DNA of 64,000 nt, from assembly GCF_001619985.1 (NCBI RefSeq), contig NW_017264206.1:124001-188000 (forward strand), in the 5' to 3' direction. Under the pieces are notes generated by a model. The model did no database searches. It was not told the origin of the DNA and saw only the letters and a program-made list of their open reading frames with translations. Source of the DNA: Xylona heveae TC161 (lineage: Eukaryota; Ascomycota; Xylonomycetes; Xylonales; Xylonaceae). Shown piece by piece: positions 24,741 through 35,713 of the stretch. Position 1 is the first letter of the stretch, and each line of letters starts with the position of its first letter. A program made the translations under genes and the position numbers.

Positions 24741-25250
24741 AGAGGAAGAGGCACAGTCATAACTCCCACGGGGAAGAACATTGTAATTTAGACCACCTCC
24801 GTACGGAGCGTACTTTTTACCATTATTACGACTTGTTGAACCTCGCACCAGCTAACCTCGCTCACTTCTGTTAATTCCACGCACCCCTCTGCGTTGTGCC
24901 TATTTCCTCTTTGGATCTTCATATCTTCGATCTATCAATTGACTGGGCCCAGGGTCTCGACTAAGGCGTGGCGTAACATTTGCCGTTGGTGGCTGCTTGA
25001 TTGGGCCCAAGGCCGCGCTGAGGCGTCTGTTCACTCACCACGATCTGGACAAGGTTATATTATGACGGGATCGGCCGCGAAGGTTTCAGCATCCAACTCT
25101 AGTTGTTCTTAATCCGACCCTCGCCCTTTCTCCTTCCCCTGGTACGGCTACTGCCAAACGGCACGAAAGCAACGTCGGGACGTTAATTGATACCAGTCGT
25201 TTCGACCTGATAGTTGGTTGGTTGCATTGACCATCCACGCTCTCATAGTT

Positions 25251-25370
25251 GTAAGTGGTCTATCCCGTCCTCTTTATTATTAGGCCATATGATATCTATC
25301 ATTCCCGTCCCTTTTCTCCCCTTTCTACCTTTCCAATCCGATAGAGATGGTGTAGCTCACCCTTTTTCAG
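25251..25370 (+). other. candidate 5'-leader intron of the CRIB-motif gene
   Basis: A perfect GTAAGT donor is followed 120 bases later by a pyrimidine tract and CAG (CCTTTTTCAG). The size and both borders fit introns elsewhere in the window. It precedes the ATG at 25609, so it would remove leader sequence only. No transcript evidence is available. Confidence 0.4.
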
Positions 25371-25608
25371 GAAGCATTCCACCAAGGAATCACGATATAT
25401 ACACCTTGAATGAGGCCTGCTCTCCATGCACATGACGCGAACTTCTGGCCCTTCCCCTGGCACCTCTCCCCATCTCGTCGCTGGTTATTCGACCTTGCAG
25501 TGGAATTCGGAATAGCGTCTTTCCTGTATAATCTGTGGCTTGGGACCTGAACGCAACTTATTCTGGACCTGCACCTATTGTTGTTTAGGAGGACTGTCAC
25601 CGGAGACA

Positions 25609-28075
25609 ATGTTTACTTTTTCTAAATCTCCTCCATCCTCACAGGGGCGGCGAACCTCGTCTGACTCTCGTTCGATTGAGCGCCCGCCATCCAGCCATGC
25701 TGGACATTCGAATTACCAATCCTCAAGCGACGAGCTCAACTACTCCGAGCGACCTCGTGGCTATGTTGAGAACTTTAGAAGAAGCTCTGTACTAGGTGTT
25801 CGAGCAAGGAGCAATACAACAAACTCAGGCTCTACAAATCACTCCATTACACCTTCAATGAGCTCGACCGCAGTCTCGTCGCGCCGCTCGTCCCAAGATG
25901 GCCGCTCTATGTCTATAAGCGGCTTGTCAAGATGGAATAGCTCGGAGGGCTCTGCGAAGGCTCTCTTCTCTCGGGGCAGTAGAGTGCTACGGAGGAATAA
26001 TAGTCGCATGAACCTCTTCGCCATGTCGAATGATAAACCCGACGAAATTGAAGAATTGGCAAACCGAAGGAAGAGCCAGCTCTGGCAAAGTGGCTTTTTG
26101 AGCAAAGGCGACCAAAACGATACCCGTGAGTAGAAGGTTGACTTCTGTCAAGCTATTTTGAGGTGTCTAATTCTGTTTGCTAGATGCTGCGCGAAAGCGA
26201 ACGATTTCGGAACCATTCAATTTTCAGCATCTCACTCACACTAAAGCTCAGCATTTTCCAGAGTTGGATCGCACGAGCCAAAGGGAGCTTGTCACCGAGT
26301 TCTCCGCCATCCGGGCCGCCCAAGCCCCGCGAAAGCAGTTGGAAGGAATTCGAGCAGACGACTTGCATTTTAGGAACTTCTCCACCGAAGCTATCAATGC
26401 CTGCCCCTTATTAGATAACCCCCCTGACCTCTCCGGTCATTCACGCCATGAGCGCTTCGATCCAGCCGAAGAATCAGAGCGAAATCTCCAGTCGCCTCTA
26501 GGTCATCATAGAGACGTGCAACATACCCGATCTGCGGACAGCGTTTCGCAGCCTAGCCCTCCCAGGTCCCCTGAGGCGGTTGCGGATCCCGTTACTCCAC
26601 CCCCTCGGAGATTTTCCAGGGTCGCTTTCGGTTCCTATAGTCGCCCCTCTGGCCAGTCCTCGCCAACCTCACCTTCATTCAGTCGCCCTCATACGAGCTC
26701 TGGCTTCCGTGATGCCCGGCCATTCAACTTTTCTATGTTGTGCTCGAATTCTCCAAAGTCACCGAGCTCCGGCAGAGCTTTGGAAGTATTTGACGATGAT
26801 CCCGAAATACCTCATGCCATGACCACCCCTGATGAGACTGCGATGGAGCTGAGGGCCCCATCCTTTGGTTGTGGGACAGAGCTGGCCGACGTACCCGAAG
26901 AGGAAGAGGGTGCTTTTTGCTTCAGACGCTCAGTCCGGCCATTCCCAATTGATTCGCCCGCTCTTCTCTCCCCATATGATCTATCAGACATCGATCCTTT
27001 GAGTCAATTGGACCCTCCTCAATTCCCCGAATCTACAATACAGCATCGGGCGCGACCACTCTCGCAGGCGTCCGACACTCTCGGTGCGCCGTTTAGCGGC
27101 ACGCCAAACTTTCAATTATCTGGGACGTCGCCCATTGTACGCGGAAATTTCTCTCCAGCTTTACCGACGGACGGGTGCTGGGAAGATGATATCGATTATT
27201 GCTACGAACACGCTGCCGAGGCCGACTGCGATTTTGAGTGGTCTCGTCTGCCAAACGAGGCTTCTGTGCCAAAAGGGGCTGCCCAGTCGCAGCACACTGC
27301 CCAGGCTCATTTGGACCAATCGCGCTATAATGTCTCCAGTGATACGCACAAAGACAGCGCCCCAGGGCCTCTACCGACCTTTGAATTCGCAGAGCCGCAA
27401 GCACAGGCTGCCCTCGCCGCGGGTCCGGGCCCAGCCGAAGCGGAAGGCTTCTCACTTAGTCCTTCACTTCTGATACCCAAGGACTATGAGGACCAGATGC
27501 TCCGAGAAGCATTATACGAAGAGCTTTTGTCATCTAATCCTGATGTACAGCAACATTTCCCATTTTTCGCGCCCAGCCTCGCACGACCCGAAAGCGGGTG
27601 TGTTTCTTACCGCAGTAGTCGAACGTCGCCTAGCAAATGCGATTCTCAAGACAGCTTTAACTTTTCAGTTGGCCAACAGTCATTGAGCTCAAGGAGCAGT
27701 GTCCTTGATCTGGTCCATAGCCATCCATGCAAAGAGGTATTCGACGAAGCAGCCTTGCGTCTGGCTGATCAAATTGCCTCCTTGAACGCATCGGGCTCGG
27801 AAACCAGTTCTTTGCACCGCAATGGCAGCCTCAATCAGCATAGCGAGCATGCCTCATCGGCTTCGCCATATTTGACACAACAAGACGATGAAGCGCATGA
27901 ATCGAAGCTGCCTCGCCGACAGCGATCAAGCTCTGACGGTGCCTCCGCCCTCCTTTCCCGCGCTATTGATGGAAAAAATGGCCGAACGCGATCAGCCAGC
28001 TCTGCAGGTTCCCGCCGGGCGTCGCGTGTCTCATATAACCTTTTCCCAGCACCCCCACGCCATCTACCCCAGTAG
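25609..28075 (+). CDS. CRIB-motif protein, candidate Cdc42/Rac effector
   Basis: Two exons, 25609-26125 and 26184-28075, with a 58-nt GTGAGT...TAG intron, give 802 residues. The segment spanning the junction reads KRTISEPFNFQHLTHTKA. This matches the CRIB core ISxPxxFxHxxH that binds GTP-loaded Cdc42 or Rac. The rest is low-complexity, rich in Ser, Pro and charged residues, with no catalytic domain, so it resembles a scaffold like yeast Gic1/Gic2 rather than a kinase. Two helical stretches may be structured: the region after the CRIB motif (RTSQRELVTEFSAIRAAQAP) and LREALYEELLSS near residue 615. Gene identity is inferred from the motif only. Very long upstream DNA suggests complex control. 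Confidence 0.72.
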
Positions 28076-29012
28076 ATTGGCATTGGCTATATTGCACACT
28101 TGATGCGGCAAATTTCAGCATTGAATTTCTTTTGTTTACCTTGACAACCCTGCCGCCGCCTTTCTTTATCTGTTTTTTTTTTCTTTGGCATCAAGCCCGA
28201 AAAGTATGACCATTTGGTCAATGGTATTACCCACTCGTTCACCCTCTATCCATTTCATTACATCTCGGTATATTGTCGATATACCCTTGGCATGTATTCC
28301 CATTAGATTTTGGCTTTTGACATTTGTATCGTTTGGCACGTGTATTCTATTAGCGCGGCGTCTGGTAGTATCTTTATAAAACTTTGGGTCACATGGTGGG
28401 AGGCATTGTCGTTTGGTTTAGTTTCAGCGCGCTTTCAAACCTTTTTTTGCTGTTCATTTTAAGACTTTCCTTTTTATCGAATCTCTTTTGTCTTGGAATT
28501 AAGAAGAAAGGAGGGGAACTGTATAGTAGGGCCGATAAAATGCAAAGACTTGGAAAGTCGATTTACTGGCATATGATCATCTGCTCTTATTCTGGAAAGC
28601 GAAGGTATTCAAGCTGGTAGCGCCATAGCGAGTCGATAAGTAATATTTTTGTAATCGAAAGACTTCATCTCTCTTTGCGACACAGATCTCTCATTTCAAT
28701 CCCTAGCAAACTCAGCACCTAGCAGAACCAGGTGCATAAAGCCACTATTATGAGAATACAGGACAAGGTCATGAAAATAGCCTCTACAGCGTTCAGGTTG
28801 CTTGCATGGCCTTTGCATGAAAGGCTTGTGCGCCTGAAACATTCCTCTCGCAGGCAGCAGCCTGTACTCCGTATATAAATGCATACAACATTATCTCCGC
28901 TTCCCCACGCTTTCAGAACCATTCATCATTCGAACTCGGGAACTGCAAGTATTCTATTTTTTATTTTTTATGTTTTATTTTATTTTATTTTATTTTTTGG
29001 TTTTGGTTCAGA
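28076..29012. other. intergenic with TTTTA-rich tract
   Basis: This holds the 3' end of the CRIB-motif gene and the promoter of the phosphotransferase gene. A TACTCCGTA motif is at 28865-28873 just before a TATATAAA-like box (28872-28879). A (TTTTA)n tract at about 28952-29000 directly precedes the ATG at 29013. Small frames in the region have no family resemblance. Confidence 0.5.
28952..29000. repeat. (TTTTA)n low-complexity tract
   Basis: Imperfect TTTTA/ATTTT units run up to about 12 bases before the start codon of the phosphotransferase-like gene, so they are probably in its core promoter or 5' leader. Confidence 0.8.
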
Positions 29013-30234
29013 ATGTCAGAGTACTCCCTCAAAGCCGCCATCGACGAATTCTTCTCACAGACGTCTGCCACTCGCGAAGCATGCGATTCCATGGCCAAGA
29101 ATCTTGTTGGAGGGAAAGGGAAACCCGTGCCAATTGCCGTGCAAGGAAACTGCAGTTACACAGTCTACGCTGGTCCTGAACTTGAATTTGTTGTTCAATT
29201 CCGTTTGGACTCCTTGAAGCTGGATTCCGAGATTTCGATTCTGGCAAGCAAGCTATACGGCTCTCTGGTGCCAAATATTTCATTCCATGGCGAGATAGGA
29301 GGAGATAATGGCCAGTTACGTGGAGATAATGGAAAAGAACACGTCTTGGTCTACGTCATGAATCGCATACGAGGGGTCAGTCATCTTGACTTTATTCTCG
29401 AAAATGGATTTCCTGAGAACTCGGAAAAGACTTTTGCGTGGAGGGATACGCTTTTGAGAGATATAGCTTGGTAATATCCCCCCCAAATTGCCCTTATTGC
29501 CCTCAACTTCCAACGCTTTTACTTAATGTCACATGGATTCACTGCTTGGGAAGTGTGCGATGATCGCGATTGTTCTTTATAAGGACTCGATCGAACGTTA
29601 TCGTGGAAATTAAATGCTAATGCCTCATAGTTTCTTCGCGCTCACCTGGAAATCTCCCCAGAAAGTCAATCAAGACTACAAAAACAAGTTACGCCAAACC
29701 TATACCAAGGAGCTGCAGCTGCTACTCCATTCTCTTCCGTCGCGCTTTCATCAAAGCGTACAGAAATGCCTTGATTCAATGGATGCTATTTTCTCGTTGC
29801 CCATGGTCCTCCTTCATCGAGACTTTGGCACTTGTAATGTCATGGTCGATGCAACGTCTTGTCATCTGACTGGAGTTCTTGACTGGGCCGAAGCTGAGAT
29901 TTGCCCCTTTGGACTGAATCTCCATTCACTGCAGGCTTTTACGGGCGCATTGCATCTGAAGAATGGGTGGAGACGATATGAGGATTACGAAGCGCGGCAA
30001 AATACGTTTTGGGGCACGTTTCGTGATGAGGTAGGTGGGTTGTCCGAAGAAACGGTCAGGACTATCAAGATGGCAAGAGTCATGGGTTTATTGCTGTCTA
30101 GCGGCTTTACACGAAGACTGGCAAATAGGCCGGAAGCTACGCCGATCCGTGATGATGAAGCGGGGAGGTATAATATGTTGTCTCTTGATGGGTTTCTTGT
30201 TAATCCAGCTACGAAGTTTGATGGGCTTGATTGA
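29013..30234 (+). CDS. aminoglycoside-phosphotransferase-fold protein (fungal APH family)
   Basis: Exons 29013-29470 and 29631-30234 (160-nt intron) give 353 residues. The C-terminal lobe shows Brenner's motif VLLHRDFGTCNVMVD, with the catalytic Asp and metal-binding Asn, and then the metal-binding Asp in GVLDWAEAEICPFG. These are hallmarks of the APH/choline-kinase fold. The N-lobe reads VQFRLDSLKLDSEISILASKL, consistent with the ATP-binding strands and the following helix. Fungi have many such proteins; most have unknown small-molecule substrates, and antibiotic resistance should not be assumed. The splice restores DIACFFALTWKSPQ. It is followed 484 bases later, on the same strand, by another kinase-like gene. 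Confidence 0.8.
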
Positions 30235-30718
30235 GGAGTGAGACTTTGGTTTGAAGATCAGCACGCAGACAACTTGCTATGCTGGCTTCCAGAGAGCGAT
30301 GAAGCTAATGAATGTTTACCTCCTCCGCAGAGGAGGGCTCAGCTGAAGTTTATGCTTGCTTTTGCCTTTAAAACCTTCGTCTCCGATTATACTAGGATTT
30401 ACCCCCAGTCGTGACCGATACTACACTAAACCCTTCGCACTAACTAATAAACTTTCCCTCTTGTCTGCCTGGAAGTAACCAAGGTATCTGGATAGGTTCC
30501 TGTAATTGTCTCGGGAGGTACACTATAGTAGTACAGGTGCAAACCTCAATAACAACCCCTCGCATTGCCTTGGCTACTTTTTCTTTCACACGTAGTAAAT
30601 ATAAACCCAAGCTGGGTGCCAAACTTCAATTTCAATTTCCTCTTGGTATTTGTCGCTTGCGTCAAAGAGTCACCTCGAGATTATCCCCTTCAGAGCCAAC
30701 CCCCCTCTATCAGCAACG
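30235..30718. other. spacer between the two kinase-fold genes
   Basis: No gene is seen. The spacer holds the 3' end of the APH-family gene and the promoter of the next gene. A reading frame continues upstream of the chosen start to 30650 but has no ATG there. Confidence 0.5.
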
Positions 30719-31705
30719 ATGGGCCAATCACTCAACGATCCCTTTACTCAGGAAATTGAGCGGCTGAGAGTCGATTATGAGAGAAAAAGAGAGCAATCTA
30801 ACTTGGGTTCTGCTGGTGGCCGACAGATAGTCGATCTCAGTATCGACTTGGATGATGGTGTGTTGTGCTACACGTATTGGTACGAGCACCAGTGCATCCG
30901 GCTTGCTGATATTCCTGGCACCCTTTCGGGGGATATCCTGCGCCTACACCAAAACCTCCCCAGCTCAGTCGACAACGGAGACCACGAAATAATTGGTGAC
31001 GATATACGCCTCCTCAAAAATGTGCCACCACTTCCAGAGCTAGACGACGACTCTGAGGATCTTGATACAGTTCTTACATCACTCCCAATCGTGTGCAAAG
31101 TTGATGCCAGCCGACATTTTGTCAAAAAGGGCAAATATAAGAGTGAGATTGAGAATCTGCTCAAATGCCAAGGTGGATCCTGCCCAGGAGTGCCCATATC
31201 GTCTCACATCATTCAACTGCTGGGAAAGTCGCCAGAGGGCATGTTGGTTTTTGACAAATTCGTGCCCCGATACTTCATCTTGGGGTCCATTTATCCACTT
31301 TCTGTCTACAAGGATTGGATTTTGCAGATAATTTCTGGAATGAAGCAGCTTCATTCCCTTGGGATTGTTCATCGCGATCTACGCATTGACAATGTTGTCT
31401 TCTCCTCTGACAAATCTCGTGTGCTCATCTGTGATCTCGAGAGTCGTTGGGGAAATCATCTGGCTCCAGAGGTTTCTCGGGGGCCAGTGTTGGACGCTGG
31501 CTGGACTGAGAGATCGGACATATATGACCTGGGATATCTTATAAAGGGCTTGGTATATGGAAACTCTCCAGTGACATTTGCAGTAGAGTGGCCTGTTCCT
31601 CCGACTCTGGCAGCTGTTGTGGAGGCTTGTACTTGCGAAAGACCTGAAGAGCGCCCCAGTTTGGATGATATTTATGCTATGGTTGACAAGATCAAGACTA
31701 CTTAA
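30719..31705 (+). CDS. divergent protein-kinase-like protein
   Basis: The single exon encodes 328 residues. The N-terminal 130 residues are unfamiliar and acidic. The kinase part has a weak N-lobe: VCKVDA could supply the ATP-anchoring Lys and KSEIENLL its Glu partner, but no glycine-rich loop is visible. The C-lobe is clear: GIVHRDLRIDNVVFS (catalytic HRD and Asn), VLICDLES (DLE in place of DFG, Asp kept), an APE-like LAPEV, SDIYDLG, and the closing RPEERPSLDD. It could be an active but divergent kinase or a pseudokinase. No close family is recognised. The start is the first ATG; the preceding frame is open but lacks an ATG. Confidence 0.72.
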   Translation: MGQSLNDPFTQEIERLRVDYERKREQSNLGSAGGRQIVDLSIDLDDGVLCYTYWYEHQCIRLADIPGTLSGDILRLHQNLPSSVDNGDHEIIGDDIRLLKNVPPLPELDDDSEDLDTVLTSLPIVCKVDASRHFVKKGKYKSEIENLLKCQGGSCPGVPISSHIIQLLGKSPEGMLVFDKFVPRYFILGSIYPLSVYKDWILQIISGMKQLHSLGIVHRDLRIDNVVFSSDKSRVLICDLESRWGNHLAPEVSRGPVLDAGWTERSDIYDLGYLIKGLVYGNSPVTFAVEWPVPPTLAAVVEACTCERPEERPSLDDIYAMVDKIKTT

Positions 31706-32727
31706 CAATGTGAATGTTGAAATGGGTAAGCATGTATAGAATAGTAAGTAATTAAATTGAATACGCAAGACTTCGCCCGCTGCCAATATTCAGTCTGGAA
31801 TAAAAGGCACGATGGTCTAGAAGGATAGCGGACAGAGAGCTTGAGCACCCTCGCTAAATTACAGTTAAGCCTTTGAGAACAAGTTAGAGTGAAATATCCG
31901 TACGTCAGTCAATCGCGTCAAATGATAATACGCATTTTGGAAACAGAAGAGGCAGAGAACTGCCGTCATTCTAATTTACTATTTTTGCGCAGCATCATTT
32001 GAAAGTCTGCGCCGTGGCTAGAGAAGGATCGTCAGGGACCGACCAAGGGGAGAGGTGCGCGTCCCGCGTTCAGCCACTCGAATTTGGTTGACAATGTGGG
32101 GATTCGCCACGCCCCAACCACGCAATTATCCTGACCAGCTGGTTGGTCCCTCGGTCAACTGGCCAAGGTTTTGAGACTTGAGCGGTCAGGGACAGCTCAG
32201 ATGATGAAAAAGAAGATGGAAACCATTTCTCCTCGATAACAAGCTCACAATTTTTTCCATCCTTTGTGTTGACTTTTACTGCACAGAGACCAAACGGGAC
32301 TTATTCTCAATCTTTACCGTGGAACGCTTGAACTGTCATTTCTACGCACTTTTCCTCTTCAGGTTGCGGACATCCACATTATTCCGCGCCATAGCGGAAC
32401 GATCGAGTCGCGCGTCCACGGTTCCAACGCGCTTCCCGCATCTACGGAAACAGGAAGGGGCAAAGGGGTGCAGGAAGTCCCTGAACCAGAAAGGCGGTCC
32501 ACGCGCACATTCTTTCTCACCGCCCGTACTTTTATCATTCCAGAAAGAGAGAAATACGCTGCGGTCCTTGCTTCGGGAAGAGAGAAAATCTGAAACTGCA
32601 ACAAAAAGACTCGATACCGGAGTTACTTTTTGTCTGCGCAATTGCCTCTGGTCACAGTCTCTCCTGGTGACCCACATCGTTGCCGTACGTGCTCGACACG
32701 AGACACACCGACTCGAAGCTTGAGGCA
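31706..32727. other. intergenic region
   Basis: About 1 kb separates the divergent kinase gene from the coiled-coil gene, both plus. The overlapping frames at 32319-32723 (plus) and 32342-33034 (minus) lack family resemblance. The second is antisense to the next gene's N-terminus. Probably promoter and leader. Confidence 0.45.
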
Positions 32728-34392
32728 ATGCTGGAATCCGCCATTTTATCGCCCTCGCTTCCACGGGCTGCTCCTTCCCACCGCCCATGCGATAACGGGC
32801 TTGAGGATATAGTTCTGGCCACCCCTGCACCGGCCGCGAGGCTTGCACCCAGACCTTCTCGCCCCGGCCCAAATTTCCACCACCACCAACACCACTCGTC
32901 GGACCCTTCACCGCAAACTTGGCGTGCGCCAGGACCCGTACTGATCTCTTCGTCTGCGAATACACGACTTTTTGACAACAATAACCACAACAAACAAGCG
33001 CAATCTTTTTGTCGCGACTTTGAGATCCCACCACTGCTCACTCGCGGAACATCATTTGGCGGCCTTCCTTGCTCAGACTCGACACGGCAACGCGCACAGC
33101 CGTCTTCTGATTTTATACCGACGCTGACGGGCGACACCGCTGGAGTAATTAAAGTTGAAGATAGAGGCGGAAAACTGAACGAGTGGTTCAAGGGTTCTTC
33201 AGCGCCAATCAATTTCGGCATTAAAACCGCGACAACAACGACTGCCGGGTCAACTTTAAATCCTTCGAAAATGGAGTCATCAGCGACTTCCGAGAAACAC
33301 TCCTCGAGACCGTACGCACACAAGAGATCCTCGACTCTTCAATCCATCAGTTCGTTCCTTGGTGGCGGCGCCGGCAACTCCAAAAGAGAGTCCGCATCAC
33401 CGCGTGCGGCACTTGCATCCATCCCAGCACCAGCCGACGACGAATTTCTTAATCTCGATATCAATACTGCCTTATTCCCCAATGGGTCTTCCGACCCCGC
33501 TGCATCACCACACGCCTTTCGCGACCTGGTTTCCAATGCCGAAGCAACCATCCTACGGATCCAAACTGCGTACAAGCTCCGCACCATGGCCTTGCACGAT
33601 ATTTCGGCTGAGAAGAGCGCACAAGCCGACGAACTCGAAGAGTCACAAACCCGAGCTCGTCATCTCAAGATGCAGCTCGACGACCTCTCCGCCAAAGTAT
33701 CCGAGCAGGAGAGGACCATGAAGGAACTAGCCGAGGAGCTCTCTGCCGAGCGGCAACGCCGTTACGAGGAAGAGGAAGCGCGCAAGCGTACGATAACACT
33801 CGTCAAGAAGCCCGCGAGCATTCCCATGGACGGCGGCGATAACAACGACAACAAGACACTTGCTGCAACAAAGCGCATTTCCCGCGCCAGCGACTCTGGC
33901 TTTGAATCAGAAGACGAGAGTTGCGCAGAGAGCGTTTTCTCACGAGTACATGATCGTGCGGATGCTGCTTCCCCGGCCGGCACAATGTTTACGTCTGCAT
34001 CGGGTTTGACATCTCCAGTGGAATTAGTATCCTCGTCTGCTCCTTTTCCATTATTTTCCTCCTCGTCTCCCAGTGTACAGAAGCCGCCGAACGAACACGC
34101 AGAGGATAAGCCAGATGATCCGTCAGTCACACCAACCCAACGATCATCCATACCGCCCCAGCGCTCGTCGGCGTTTCAGAAGATGCTCAGAGGCATTGGC
34201 GCAACGTCCATGGCCAAGGCAGCCGAGGCGGGTCTCGGTGGCTGCGCGAACTGTAGAGGCGAAGATGCGTCAATGGCGTGGAATATCGTTGGCCATTTGC
34301 GCGAAGAAAATGCCGAGTTGAATACTCGTGTGGGGCAACTCGAGGGCGCCGTGGAGAATTGTTTAGATATCGTCAAGGGATTGCATGTTTAG
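32728..34392 (+). CDS. coiled-coil protein of unknown function
   Basis: From the first ATG (32728) the single exon gives 554 residues. The N-terminal half is disordered and rich in Pro, Ser and His, apart from a short block KLNEWFKGSSAPINFGI that looks conserved-type. A coiled coil follows at about residues 285-370 (heptads around DELEESQTRARHLKMQLDDL). Then come a Ser-rich linker, a CANC motif, and a final short leucine-heptad helix (ENAELNTRVGQLEGAVENCL). No enzymatic motif is seen. I recognise the architecture as one common in moulds but cannot name a function. An alternative start at 33271 would remove the disordered part but also the KLNEWF block. Confidence 0.7.
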   Translation: MLESAILSPSLPRAAPSHRPCDNGLEDIVLATPAPAARLAPRPSRPGPNFHHHQHHSSDPSPQTWRAPGPVLISSSANTRLFDNNNHNKQAQSFCRDFEIPPLLTRGTSFGGLPCSDSTRQRAQPSSDFIPTLTGDTAGVIKVEDRGGKLNEWFKGSSAPINFGIKTATTTTAGSTLNPSKMESSATSEKHSSRPYAHKRSSTLQSISSFLGGGAGNSKRESASPRAALASIPAPADDEFLNLDINTALFPNGSSDPAASPHAFRDLVSNAEATILRIQTAYKLRTMALHDISAEKSAQADELEESQTRARHLKMQLDDLSAKVSEQERTMKELAEELSAERQRRYEEEEARKRTITLVKKPASIPMDGGDNNDNKTLAATKRISRASDSGFESEDESCAESVFSRVHDRADAASPAGTMFTSASGLTSPVELVSSSAPFPLFSSSSPSVQKPPNEHAEDKPDDPSVTPTQRSSIPPQRSSAFQKMLRGIGATSMAKAAEAGLGGCANCRGEDASMAWNIVGHLREENAELNTRVGQLEGAVENCLDIVKGLHV

Positions 34393-34709
34393 TGTCGTAG
34401 TCAGGGTTTTATGACGGCACCGCGTTGTTTATGATCAACTTACTTGGCTTCTTCGATTTATAGCGCTTATACCTCGAGGTACTTGGGCTTAGGCGCCTTT
34501 AAGGTTCTAAGTGTGAAATGTTTCGACTCAACAGCGAAGGAAAGGTGTTTGGTTTGCGGTCCAAGGATTATTGTTGTATGATGGACATGAAAAGTTTACT
34601 GGAGTTTTCTATAGATTTATTTGCGCTTCTAGATTTTATTTTGAGCTTCTAGATTTTATATTTTATCTGGACGTTTCTTAGTTTAAGGAGAATATCCATT
34701 GTCTTTTTT

Positions 34710-34743
34710 TTTTCTTCATCTTCATCTTCTTCTTCTTCTTCTA
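34710..34743. repeat. C/T-rich (CTT)n tract
   Basis: TTTTTC followed by TTCATC and TTC triplets forms a pyrimidine-only tract, ending at CTACTCGGGGGCGGGGC. Confidence 0.75.
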
Positions 34744-35081
34744 CTCGGGGGCGGGGCAAAGTTCATACTAAGTCTCTCTTCTTCTCACACTGAGCTTATA
34801 CCATTTATCCGCCCACTCTATCTTACTATGAACATTATATTTCTTTCCCCCCCCCTCTTTATTCTCCATTCCCTAGGCTTTGGTTTCATCGTCCTACATA
34901 GTAAATTAAGCTTATACACCCCTCGCCCCGAGCAGCTCTCGTTCGGCTGGCCCGCTGTAAATACCATTCCGCACGTGTAAATACTAACCCATACCCCTGT
35001 CATCCAGCCGCCCAGCCACCAACACAGCCACATCAACACATCAACATGACATCTCCATTGACTACGGTGTATGCCTTCATG

Positions 35082-35095
35082 TACTCCGTACGGAG
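35082..35095. repeat. palindromic TACTCCGTACGGAG motif
   Basis: The 12-base core CTCCGTACGGAG is a perfect palindrome. The half-site TACTCCGTA recurs in other intergenic stretches of the window (20162, 28865, 35271 inverted, 41258), with a CTCCGTACGGAG copy at 24797. Confidence 0.75.
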
Positions 35096-35713
35096 CAGAT
35101 CTCGGTCTTTTACGTAGTACGATGACTCCAGAATCCCAAGGTAATATCATTACTTGCAAGGATGAATTGAACGTTTTGTCTTCTTGCTGGGTATTTATTT
35201 TCGGAACACAACTGCAGAGTACTCCGGGCTAGACTGAGTTGCTGATGTCAACGCGAATAACGCGTCGGTGTACGGAGTAGCGCACGGTGACCTGTTTCAC
35301 CATACCGAAAGAGGAGGCGGTGAATGCCAACATGCTCAGCCCCATCGTCATTGACGTCTTCTTCTTCATTCGATGACTGGGATTTCTGGGAGTATTCTAC
35401 TTGAGGGTGTGATTTTGCGGTGTGTGTTTGGTAGTTGTTTAATGCGCCGAAGATTGAAGTTTGAGCGTTTACTTTGTGCGAGGTTGGCATCCTGAGCTCT
35501 CATACAGTTTTATCTATTTGAGCGTTGTGCTTTTGAACTCGAAGGCCAATATCTTATTGCCCGTTTTTTGGTTTTGCGGATGCGACTCAATATCGTACGA
35601 GATATACAGACACATAAGGCTTCAAAGAATTGTTTATTTCTGCATTTTCCGGCATATTTCCAGCGCGGCATTGCTCTTCTTGATATCTTTACTGGCATTG
35701 CATATTCGATTTG

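Larger units (their letters stand above)
18289..25608. promoter_or_regulatory. 7.3 kb gene-free block upstream of the CRIB-motif gene
   Basis: I find no supportable gene here on either strand. Frames such as 19340-19714 (minus), 20600-20953, 21454-21729 and 22601-22942 (plus) are short, and several open with non-ATG codons. Base composition looks ordinary rather than AT-decayed, which argues against a RIP-mutated repeat. A consensus intron, GTAAGT at 25251 to TTTTCAG ending 25370, lies about 240 bases before the CRIB gene's ATG and may sit in its 5' leader. An 18-T run lies at 18366-18383 and a GA repeat near 24718-24737. Other possible contents are distal promoter elements or long non-coding RNAs. 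Confidence 0.4.

Noticed and set aside
18289-25608. Possible RIP-decayed transposon
   Set aside because: Composition is not AT-decayed, and no terminal repeats, target-site duplications or transposase remnants are visible.
29013-30234. Antibiotic-resistance gene
   Set aside because: The APH fold is widespread in fungi with other substrates; nothing here indicates aminoglycoside specificity.
32342-33034. 230-residue minus-strand frame
   Set aside because: Antisense to the N-terminus of the coiled-coil protein and to its leader; no conserved-looking segment.
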